Shown one piece after another: positions 15,120 to 25,100 of a stretch of 64,000 nt of DNA. The stretch spans positions 744,001 to 808,000 of the forward strand of contig NZ_JANHOF010000001.1 of NCBI RefSeq assembly GCF_024498075.1. Direction: 5' to 3'. The notes under the pieces are model-generated. The model was not told where the DNA came from, did no database searches, and was given only the letters and a program-made list of their open reading frames with translations. The DNA is from Paenibacillus mendelii. Its GTDB lineage: Bacteria > Bacillota > Bacilli > Paenibacillales > Paenibacillaceae. Numbering within the stretch: the first letter of the stretch is position 1; every line of letters begins with the position of its first letter. A program made the position numbers and the translations under genes.

Positions 15120-18020
15120 TTACCAAGCAGCCCCGTTCGCTGCTTCCGTGGTCACAACGGAAATTTTGCCCGTCATGCCTTCCGGTAGTTGAATATCAAG
15201 CTCGATATTAGCCGGAGCGGACACATCCAACTTCATTACGCTGTCTTCTACGCGCCAGCTCACTTCGATTAATCCGCCCTGCGGCAGCGGCACCTTGCCT
15301 CTTGCCCAGCTTAACCCGCACGGCTGCGGCTTGATCGCCGCATGGCTCCAGCCTTCCCCAGTCCTCGTAACCCCTAGTACACTCGTTCCGAGGAAATAGC
15401 CCGGGGCCGCCGACCAAGCATGACAATGGCTGCGCGAAAGAAGATCGGCATTCGCGCGATTTTCGGTGAAATTCGCATACATCTCCCAGCAGGTCGTCGC
15501 GTCATGCTCGATCATGAATCCGTAATTTTTGCGGATATCGGCCAGCATATGCTCATAGTTCCCCGTTTGTACCAATGCTTCGTAATAGAAGAATGACATG
15601 AACGGACTGCCGATTTGAACGAACGATTGCGGCGGGTTCAACAGATAGGATTGGATACGTTCCATACGCTCCGCTTCCGCAACCTCGCATAATACAGCGA
15701 CAACCTGTGTCTGCATGCTAAAGTTATCCGATCTTCTGCCGTCTGCATGGATACAATCCAAGTAAGCTTGGCGCTCCTCATCCCACAGGTGCGTGTTGAT
15801 TGCTTCCGTAAGCGCTTGGGCTGCTTCCTTGAAGCCTGCTGCCTCTGAAGCGGCGCCAGCGGTTTCGGCAAGCTCCACAGCTTTGCGCAGCGATTTGGCC
15901 AGGAACAAATTCTGATGGGTAACGATGCCGTCGCCAGGTTGATCGATCGGCGCCCAATCGAGCAGGTTCCACCCCTTCATGTTCAATAAGCCTGATCCGT
16001 CAAGCTTCTCAAGATAATGGGTTAGCGTGTGCTGGACCGCCGGCCAAATCGATGCCGCGAACGCTTGGTCACCCGTATGCTCGACATATTCTTCACAGGC
16101 AATCACCCAGAAGAACGTCCAGTTCGGAATAACGCTGTTCCATGCGCTCGGCACTTGATTGACGTACAGGGACGTCATGTCCTTGGAGCCCGGCACTAAA
16201 TTCAAGCATCGTTTGACGATATCCAAGCTGCCGAATACATAATAATTGACCAGGGCTTCATTCCGGCTGTCGCCGACCCAGAAGACTTGCTCATAGGCAG
16301 GACAGTCCACGAAGGTGTCTTCCATACAGAGCTTAGTCGTATGACGGCTAATCTCCCAGATTTGATTCAGTAACGGATCGGAGCTTTGGAAAGCACCCGC
16401 CTCCGTCACAGGATAATTGCTTTGATTCACATATACTTCGAACAGCTTCACCGGCTTTACGGCACCCCGTATGGTCATGACCAAATATCTGAAGCCCCGG
16501 CGAACCGGAGAAAGATAATGCTGTCTTCCACCCTTGGCCACATAGCCGATCGTATTGTCCAGTCCGTACGTGTGCTGACGGAAGTCATCTCGCACATACT
16601 CCAGTCCGTATAGATCGATGGTTGTTCCAGCCTCGGCTTCGAGCTCGAAACCAATAAATCCGGACCATTCCTTACCGAAATCGATGAGCAGCTCGGTATC
16701 GTACCCTTCAGCAAGCGGAATAACCGCCGCATCAGGTGATGCCGTAATCCCGCGAATCAAATCAGGCGTTACATTCCCATTGATCGCTTCAGGCAGCCAT
16801 ATATTCGAGCCCATCACATCATGCTCGCAATACAATGCAGCGGATAAAGGCTTCGCCCAAGCCGCGAAAGGCTGCAATTCTTTGACATTGGCAATTCCAG
16901 CGGCTGCAAGATAGTCCGGCTGCTGCAGGTTAAGCGGAGGTTTTTCGATATAATCGATATCCATGGTTTCGTGGAAGGGCCCGATGATTGCAATCGGCGT
17001 CTCCGTTGGATGTTCGCCGGCCAGCGGCGATACAAGCTCGAACTCCCCTCTGCTGTCGATTGCGAAATGAAAGCTGCCTCCATGATCGTTCGCCGTGATA
17101 TCCGCTAAGATGAAATGTTCGCCGGCCGTCAGCTCCAGATCGCAATAACGCTCCGGCAAGACACCATACCATTGTTCACATTTCACTCCATCTACCCATA
17201 CCTTGCCCGTTCGAGCTCCTGTTGGAAACCCGATCGATACATGAGCCGCTTCTTTCATAATCAGTTTGGTTGCAATATAACCGGAATAGTTGACCTGATT
17301 CGCATGATTAGCCGTATCGGGCATGAAGGCTGCACGCAGATCTATTGCAGCTGTCCATGACGGCGCCTTCACTTTCCGTATGGATTGGATCCGGGAAGGA
17401 TACACCTTCTCCTCGGTCAAGAACGGAATATCCCGCGGAACGAGCGATTTCCACGGTCCAGTTCCAACTGCGCCAATGGATTCTGCGCTTGCCCAGTCCG
17501 AATCGTCATAATCGGGTTGAATCCACTCCTCATCCCACTTCGAAGCGTCGATGACTTCAGCAAAGCCTTGCTGACACGACATTCTCGGGGAGCCCGTAAA
17601 TTGCCCATCGGATTTCATCGTTTTCCATGTGGCATCGGTCGCTGTAAGCAGCTTCCTTCCGGTACCCTTATCATCAATCGTCAGCTCAGCAATTAATCCG
17701 CCGCGCCCACGGAGATAGTAGAAGTTTGATACGCCAAAATGGATGACAAGAACGGCTATGGCATTCTTCCGTCCTGGCCTCAGCAAATGCCCGATTTCAT
17801 ACGTGTCGTAGAACTGCTCGGCCGGCCATGATCTTACCGGGCCGCGGCCAACTTGAGTTCCGTTCACGTAGAGGACGTAACGGGAATCCGCGCTTATGCG
17901 AAGCTGCGTATCCTCCAGCTCCTGCGGCACGTCAAATGTTTGCCGGAACCACCGCCACTCGTTGCGCGGGCTTTCGACCTGGCCTCCCCATATCCATTCG
18001 GCCATCCATTGTCTTGTCAC
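15120..18020 (-). CDS. GH78-like alpha-L-rhamnosidase-family protein
   Basis: About 966 residues with the GH78 layout. An N-terminal beta-sandwich binds sugar (SRYVLYVNGTQVGRGPVRSW). Further beta domains follow, then an (alpha/alpha)6 catalytic barrel with FVDCPAYEQVFWVGD, the counterpart of the classic DCPQRDERLGWTGD box, and a C-terminal beta domain. The replacement of RDER by YEQV in that box means the specificity may differ from true rhamnosidases. There is no signal peptide, so it probably acts on imported glycans. The start is GTG 18020 (GGAGAGG 11 bases upstream) or ATG 18005. It is transcribed divergently from an AraC regulator that probably controls it. Confidence 0.8.
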   Translation of the reverse strand: MTRQWMAEWIWGGQVESPRNEWRWFRQTFDVPQELEDTQLRISADSRYVLYVNGTQVGRGPVRSWPAEQFYDTYEIGHLLRPGRKNAIAVLVIHFGVSNFYYLRGRGGLIAELTIDDKGTGRKLLTATDATWKTMKSDGQFTGSPRMSCQQGFAEVIDASKWDEEWIQPDYDDSDWASAESIGAVGTGPWKSLVPRDIPFLTEEKVYPSRIQSIRKVKAPSWTAAIDLRAAFMPDTANHANQVNYSGYIATKLIMKEAAHVSIGFPTGARTGKVWVDGVKCEQWYGVLPERYCDLELTAGEHFILADITANDHGGSFHFAIDSRGEFELVSPLAGEHPTETPIAIIGPFHETMDIDYIEKPPLNLQQPDYLAAAGIANVKELQPFAAWAKPLSAALYCEHDVMGSNIWLPEAINGNVTPDLIRGITASPDAAVIPLAEGYDTELLIDFGKEWSGFIGFELEAEAGTTIDLYGLEYVRDDFRQHTYGLDNTIGYVAKGGRQHYLSPVRRGFRYLVMTIRGAVKPVKLFEVYVNQSNYPVTEAGAFQSSDPLLNQIWEISRHTTKLCMEDTFVDCPAYEQVFWVGDSRNEALVNYYVFGSLDIVKRCLNLVPGSKDMTSLYVNQVPSAWNSVIPNWTFFWVIACEEYVEHTGDQAFAASIWPAVQHTLTHYLEKLDGSGLLNMKGWNLLDWAPIDQPGDGIVTHQNLFLAKSLRKAVELAETAGAASEAAGFKEAAQALTEAINTHLWDEERQAYLDCIHADGRRSDNFSMQTQVVAVLCEVAEAERMERIQSYLLNPPQSFVQIGSPFMSFFYYEALVQTGNYEHMLADIRKNYGFMIEHDATTCWEMYANFTENRANADLLSRSHCHAWSAAPGYFLGTSVLGVTRTGEGWSHAAIKPQPCGLSWARGKVPLPQGGLIEVSWRVEDSVMKLDVSAPANIELDIQLPEGMTGKISVVTTEAANGAAW

Positions 18021-18052
18021 GATTAACACAACCTCTCCGTAGTATCCTGATT

Positions 18053-18080
18053 AGTGTAATGAAATAGGTTATAGGAACAA
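18053..18080 (-). promoter_or_regulatory. Promoter of the GH78-like gene
   Basis: Minus strand: -35 TTGTTC at 18080-18075, a 16-base spacer, -10 TACACT at 18058-18053. The -35 is one arm of an inverted repeat GGAACAA/TTGTTCC whose other arm is the -35 of the divergent promoter. Confidence 0.5.
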
Positions 18081-18110
18081 TTTTAAGGGATTATTAGTGA
18101 GATTAAACGG

Positions 18111-18140
18111 TTGTTCCTGCCACATATAAGGGGGTATAAT
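18111..18140 (+). promoter_or_regulatory. Promoter of the AraC-family regulator
   Basis: Plus strand: -35 TTGTTC at 18111-18116, an 18-base spacer, and a perfect -10 TATAAT at 18135-18140. Confidence 0.6.
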
Positions 18141-18223
18141 GACATACGGAATGCTACTTAGCCGCTTAACTCCATTGATTACCTCAAATGGCAGCAAGCG
18201 GCGGTCATTGGAGGCGTATGACT

Positions 18224-19120
18224 ATGATTCAAACACCGGTGGACTTAACCTCGTGGTCTGTATTCGACGAGGCGTCGCTGCCCTTCTTTTTCAATCGCGT
18301 AAGCGAATCCTTTCACCTGCAGCTGCACCGTCATGATTTTATGGAGCTGGCTTACGTTGCCGAAGGATCCGGCTTTCATTATATCGATGAGTGTATACTC
18401 CCCGTCGCCAAAGGCGATTGGTTCATTGTGCCGCTCGGCACTTCACACGTTTTTCGCCCCACAAGTACCGGACCCAGCCATCCGCTTATCGTCTACAACT
18501 GTATCTTTCAACCCGACCGGCTGGCCGCTGAGCTGTCTTTCATGCCAAGCGCGGCATCCTTGACTCATGCGATGCGGCTTCTCCAGCTCACCCCGGACTC
18601 GGAACACGGCTGGCATCAGCTTAAAGATCGGGACGGGCAATACGGGGATTGGTTCCGTTTAGCTGAGCGCGAGTATATGCAGCGCAAGCCCGGCTTCGTC
18701 CCCCGCTTGTACGGGTTGTTTATCGAGCTAGCCGTTATGCTGGAACGGCAGCTTGCAGGGGATGCCGGAAAGTCAGCGGATCATAGCTTTGCAGCATCCG
18801 ATTCGCTCGACGAGGCTATTCGTTATATAGATCGCTTGATCATGGAGCCAATAACTGCAAGCACAATTGCCAGTGCATTTCAGATGAGCGAAAGACATTT
18901 TCACCGCGTATTCAAACGCCAGATGGGTATGACCTTCACCACCTATATTCAAAACAAACGGATTGAAAAAAGCTGTAGGCTCTTGTTGACGACTCAACTC
19001 CCCATACAGGATATCGCCCAGCAAGTCGGCTATCAGGACAAGAAATTTTTCCTGTCGGTGTTCAAGAAGAAGACCGGACTGGCTCCTCGGGATTACCGCC
19101 GGCAGAACGGACAGTCCTGA
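18224..19120 (+). CDS. AraC-family transcriptional regulator
   Basis: A 298-residue regulator: an N-terminal cupin sensor (ESFHLQLHRHDFMELAYV with metal/sugar-type His residues, then GDWFIVPLGTSHVF) and a C-terminal pair of HTH motifs. The HTHs are ASTIASAFQMSERHFHRVFK and IQDIAQQVGYQDKKFFLSVFK, ending in the signature KKTGLAPRDYRR. I chose ATG 18224 because GGAGG lies nine bases upstream. The ATG two codons earlier would be only three bases from it. It is divergent from the GH78-like gene across a 200-base region with mirrored promoters, so local control of that gene, probably by an oligosaccharide, is likely. Confidence 0.88.
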   Translation: MIQTPVDLTSWSVFDEASLPFFFNRVSESFHLQLHRHDFMELAYVAEGSGFHYIDECILPVAKGDWFIVPLGTSHVFRPTSTGPSHPLIVYNCIFQPDRLAAELSFMPSAASLTHAMRLLQLTPDSEHGWHQLKDRDGQYGDWFRLAEREYMQRKPGFVPRLYGLFIELAVMLERQLAGDAGKSADHSFAASDSLDEAIRYIDRLIMEPITASTIASAFQMSERHFHRVFKRQMGMTFTTYIQNKRIEKSCRLLLTTQLPIQDIAQQVGYQDKKFFLSVFKKKTGLAPRDYRRQNGQS

Positions 19121-19128
19121 TCACATAA

Positions 19129-19163
19129 GAAAGCCCGCCTCATCCAAGGATGGGCGGACTTTC
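19129..19163. terminator. Bidirectional terminator
   Basis: GAAAGCCCGCCTCATCC pairs with GGATGGGCGGACTTTC around a two-base loop, between the convergent AraC gene and the glucan synthase gene. T-rich or A-rich flanks lie on both sides. Confidence 0.8.
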
Positions 19164-19166
19164 AGC

Positions 19167-22100
19167 TTAAAGCGTCATGTGAATATCATGAACGCGGCCG
19201 TCGTCGATCAATGGTACAATCGCTCCGTCACCTGCATCCGCTTCGTTCCGGCCGGTGTCGCGGCCATCGATAACAAGCCTCGAAAGACCGGTCGATCGCC
19301 GATCGGGATTCTCGACTGTAATGCGGTATTCCGCAGTGCCAAACCGGTAGTTCACCTTAAACGCTGGCCAATCTTGCGGGATACATGGACGGATGTGAAG
19401 CTGCCGGTCCCTTCGCTGTATGCCCAGAATCCATTCAAGCCCTACCTGGTACATCCAGCCGGAAGCCCCTGTATACCACGTCCAGCCGGCATGTCCTTTG
19501 TTCGGCGATGACGTGTAGACGTCGGCGGCCATCACGTAAGGCTCCGCTGCGTAACGCCGGACTTCACTAGGCGTCAGCGTATGCGAGATCGGGTTCATCA
19601 TATGAAACAGCTCGAATGCCTTATCTCCTTCTCCGAGCCCGCACCAGGCCGCAACACTCCAGATCACGCCATGCGTATACTGGCCGCCGTTCTCGCGAAT
19701 TCCGGGCGGGTAGCCCTGAATGTAGCCCGGACTTGGGTCACTTGTATCAAAAGGCGGCGTTAGCAGCGCAATGAGCGAATAGCTGCGGTCGACAAGCTCA
19801 CGGTCAAACGAATGCATCGCCGTAACCGTTTTGTCCCGCGGAGCTGCGCCCGATATGACCGACCAGGATTGGGCAATCGCATCGATACGGCATTCAGCCG
19901 CTTGAGCCGAGCCCAGCCAGACGCCTCCATCATGAAATGCGCGGCGGTACCATTGCCCATCCCAGCCATGCTTGTCTTGAGCGGCAGCGAGTTTCTCGCA
20001 AACCGCCCTGTAATGGCTCGCAAGCCTATCATCGCCCCGCTTCTCGCAAACGAGGGCAAACCGTTTCAGTACATCGATGAGAAACCAGCCCAGCCAGACG
20101 CTCTCGCCGCGTCCTTCGACGCCGACCCGGCTCATTCCATCATTCCAGTCGCCTCCTCCAATCAGTGGAAGTCCATGCTCCCCGAACTGGAGACTCCGGT
20201 CCAGAACGCGCAGGCAATGCTCGTAGATGGAGCCTTCGTTGCCGGATCGAACAGTCGGTTCATAACGCTCATGTTCATCTAAAGGGCCGCTGTACAAATA
20301 AGGAGCAACCTCATCCAGTAAGCCTTCGTCCCCTGTATGCTCGACATATCGCGATACTGCATAAGGAAGCCACAGCAGGTCGTCCGAGAATCGTGTTCGG
20401 ATGCCCCGTTCGGTCTCCTCATGCCACCAATGCTGCACATCCCCTTCCTCGTACTGATGCGAGGCATGGAGAATGATTTGCTGGCGAGTCAGCTCCGGCC
20501 GGCTGTGAAGCAGGGCGAGCGAGTCCTGCAGCTGGTCGCGGAAGCCGAATGCGCCCCCGGCTTGATAGAAGGCGGTTCGTGCCCACATCCGGCAAGAAAG
20601 GGTCTGGTACAACAGCCAATTGTTCAGCAGCAGGTCCATCTCTGGATGCGGCGTCGTGACCGTCACCTGATCCAGTAAGCTGCCCCAGAACTGTCCCAGC
20701 TTATCGTAAGCCTGCTCACAGGCTTCATTCAGCCTGTACTTATGAACAAGCTCTACGACTGCTTCATGGGAAGCCTCGCAGCCCAGCAGGATATACACCG
20801 TTTGTTCCGCATCGGGAGCAATTGTCAGCTCTTTACGAACGGCGCCGCAGCTGTCGTACATCGGTCCGGACTTGTTCGACAGGTGTGGCCTGCCCATAGC
20901 CGCAGGACTGTCCATAGAACCGTCCCGTCCCAAGAATTCGCGCCGGTTGCTCGTATAGGAGCAATCACCCGCAGGCGGCGTGCCGAAGGCCAAGAATGCC
21001 GTCGCATCGCGGAACGTTTCTTGGTAATGATTGCGGGCCGTCATGATGCCGTTCTCTTCTTCCCACTCCGACACAACGAACGGCGCATTGCCCTCGCGCC
21101 TAACCCCCATTACCCATTCGGCATAGTATGTGAGAGATAAGCGTCTCTCCTCCGAAGTCTGATTGCGCAGCCTCAGCCGTATGATTTTGATCGGGTCATC
21201 GACCGGAACATAGACGGTCATCTCCTGCTGCAGACCATGTGTTTCATGACTAAATCTCGTATAGCCACGGCCATGGGCAAGCTGGTAGGCCGGGATGCCT
21301 TCTCCTCGTTCTGTCGCAAACGGCCAGTATTCACCGCTTTGTTCATCCCGAAGGTAACAAGCCTCTCCCGGCCGGTCCAGAGCAGGGTCGTTCGACCATG
21401 GGGTAAGTTTACATTCGCGGCTGTTTCGCCACCATGTATAACCGGTATTCAGCTCCGATACCAAGCAGCCGAAGCGCGGATTAGCCATCACATTGATCCA
21501 TGGCGCCGGCAAATAATGCCCATGCTTGATCGATATCCGGTATTCACGGCCGTCCTCCGTAAACCCTCCCCAGCTATTGAAGAACTGTAGCCCTTCCATC
21601 TCGTCATGCTGCGATGCAGCCTTGTGGACAGAAGCGCCAGCATGCCTCGATTCCGAAGAAGACTGTTCCTCGCCCGTGCCCGGCGAGTCCGCTGTCTTCC
21701 CCGCTTTTGCTGCTGAATTCGAAATCGATGACACCCCGGCAGGACGCAGTTCCACGACATTGTCGAGCGGCTCTGGCGCGGACTGCGAATCGTCCGGCAG
21801 CGGAGAGCGGAGCTGCGCTTTCAAGCTTGGGCCATCTGCTCTCAAGCTAACGCGGGCGACAGCGGCGAACAGGATTCGCTCTTCTTGCGTTAACTGGCTG
21901 GCAGGAACGATTGTGATCGTCCCCTGCCGTCCCTCTTGTTGGCCGCTAATGCGCTCACGCGCCCGCCGGAGGTTTTCTTGCAGATCCTGCTGATAGCCTT
22001 CTTCGGATTCATTGAGCACGACAAGATCTAGGAACAGCCCCATGCGGCGTAAATATTCATGACCTTGAAACAACTTGACGATAAAAGACAGTCCGACCGC

Positions 22101-25100
22101 ATCTTCGATCCGGACAAGCACGATCGGACGTTCTCCTGATACACCGTGAGCCCAGAGGCCGGATTGCCCTTTGCGGTTCTCCAGAATACTAGCGGCACGT
22201 TCCGGACGGAAAGGCGCTGTAAACAAAGCTCGACCGGCCAGCTGCTGGTAGGCTAGCGCATCTGCAGCCGTTATTTGCAAGTGCCGCTGCTCAATCTGAT
22301 TGCGTGTCCAAGCCAGCTGAAATGCCCGCTCGATTTGATGCGGCTGCGACAGAAGGCTTGCGGTTTCCAGCATATCCTCTTTGCTGATGCCCGCTCCCGT
22401 GAGTGCAAACAGCTGTACCGTTTCGCCTGGTGCAATTGCAATGCTGCGGCGCATCACGAATGCCGGATCTGCTACTGCACCTACCATCCCGGTCAGACGA
22501 TGATCGATACCTGCCGGACGGGACAGCTTGTTTCCCCGGCCGATAAAGCGGCTTCTGCTCGTTTCGAATTCTGCCGGACCCAGCGAATCTCCAAAGGCCA
22601 TCAGCTTATGAAACGCCCACACCGGCCGCTCCCCGTCATCGCGTGGACGTCTTCGTGCCAGCAGCAGCTCTTCGTCAGCTGAATACTCCGTTTCCACGAA
22701 CAGCTTGCTGAAAGCCGGATGCGACTCATCGGCAATTGGGCTTGTCAGTACGATTTCTTGAAACGTCGTCACTTCCAGCCTTCGCTCTTCACTACCGGTA
22801 TTCGTTAGTGTTATTCGGCGGATTTCTGCATTCGATTCTGTCGATACTCCAACATCCATTGACGTCCGAATAACGCCGTCCACCCGCGTGAAGGTCGCTT
22901 TATCGAGTGAAAACTGAACATGCTGCTCCGGTGAAGTCACGCGGCATGGCTGGAATGACGGGGACCACACACGATCCTCCAGAACGTCGCGAATGTACAG
23001 GAAGCTTCCCCAGTTATCCGCTATGGGATCTTCCCGCCAGCGGGTAACCGCAAGCCCTTCATACTGACTGAAGCCGCCCCCGCTGTTCGTGACCATCGTC
23101 ATAAAACTGCCGTTTGCATATACGCCTACCTCCGGGGTCAGCGTATCCGGACCAGGATATTCCAAGGCGGGTTCCAGCTCGGACGGCCTCTTGCGCGGCA
23201 GCGTACGAAGGGGAACACGGCGTTTCATGAAGGCATCACGAGCAGGAATACGCTCTTTCAGCAGCAGCTCAGCAGCTTGAACACGCTTATCGCTGTGGAA
23301 GCGGTCGTACATCTTCTCTGGCAGCAGCAGATTGGCAAGCGTTAATAAGCTCATCCCTTGATGATGCGCCATATAGCTGCGGATCATCATGTAATGCTGG
23401 CCTTCGGGCAGCCGCTCCGGCGTATAATCAATCGCTTCGTAGAAGCCGTACTTGCCAAGGGCGCCGATGGCCTCCATATCCTTCAACGAATCGATCCCTT
23501 GCTCAATCGCAAAGGGGAGCGACATCACGGTTGCGTAAGGGGCTACAACTAAATCCTCTTCCAATCCCCGCTTGAATCCAAGCCCGGGCACGCCGAACGC
23601 CTGGTATTGATAATTCATCTGATGGTCAAACGCGTAATAGCCGGATTCCGATATGCCATACGGCACGCCGCGGTCGCGGGCATACTCCATCTGCCGCTTT
23701 ACTACGCCGCGGTAAGTGCTGTCCCATATGGTGTCCCGGTAAGTCCGCATAAGCAGCCAAGGCATCAAATATTCGAACATGGTTCCCGACCAGGATATCA
23801 GCGTCGGGTAAGGTCCCTGCCTCATAACGGATCGACCTAACCGGAACCAATGGGAGACGGAAATTTGACCGAGCGCAATGGCAACGAAGCTGGTCTGCCT
23901 CGCTTCCGAGGCCAGAAGATCATACAGGATTTCGTCACGTCTGCCTGAATCCCCTTGATAGCCCAGTACAAACAGCTTTGCCCGTTCGTCATAGAGCGGA
24001 CGAAAATCCGTTTCGACGATCAGCGATTCGATTCGCTTGACCAAATTTTCTGCGCGCTTCTTCATGTAGCCTTGCGGCAGATCCGCCGTCTGAGCCTGAC
24101 CATGCACCAGCTCCACGGCAAATTCTGCGTTCGCCATTCCTCGAATCGGTGTTGCACCTCCGTTGAATGCCGCTCCGATCCAGTCAAGCAATCCCTGTTT
24201 AACCGCAATCAAGCTTGCCACAAAATTGCCGGAGTCCACCGTAGACACGTAGCGGGGCGGAAGAGGGGCCAGCGAGACCGTATCGTACCAGTTGTACAGA
24301 TTGCCGTTCCACTTGTCCATGCGTTCTATGGTGCTAACCGTCTTCTCCATCCGGTCAATCATCTCGGGAGTGTCGATGAACCCAAAATCGCGTGCGCTCA
24401 AGATCGACGTCAGTAAGAAGCCGATATTCGTCGGGGAGGTGCGATGAGCTACCCCGTTCGGCGGATCGAGCTGTACATTGTCAGGCGGCAGATAATGATC
24501 CTGAGGACCGGCATAATCAGCGTAGAACTGCCAGATCTGTCGTGCCAATTGTGTCAGCTTCTCCCTGTTCTCCGGGGCTATCGGCTGTTCCTCATGAACG
24601 ATCGGCTGATCCAGCCAGCGCGCGCATAGTGGCGCTAGCAGCCAGATCAGACAGAGTGCCCACCCCGTCCACCGCCAGCCGGCATGATCCTGAAGCGCAA
24701 CCAGAAGAGCAAAGGCAGCGATCAACATATACCCGCCAGGCATGCCCAGCAGCACGGGATTGCCGGATTTTCGATTCTGCCTTTCGACATCTGCTGAGCT
24801 GACCCATTCTAGCAGCTTGCGTTTACTGACAAACAACCGGTATAGCGTTCTGCCGATTGCATCGATGAGCATCACGCTTTGGAACGGCAGTGTCCAGAAT
24901 GTCACGGCCGCATGCGATAGACTCGCCGCCATATGGCGCGAGCGCCACGCACGGCCTGGTGATTGGGCCAACTGGCGAAAGACCGGCAGCAGGAGCGACA
25001 GCAGAATGAGCAGCAGCCAGCGGCCCGGAGTTCCAGGCAGAACGGTCAGCCCGAGCGCCAGCAGAACAAAGTATACGATTGGAAGTACGCTGCGGCGTAA

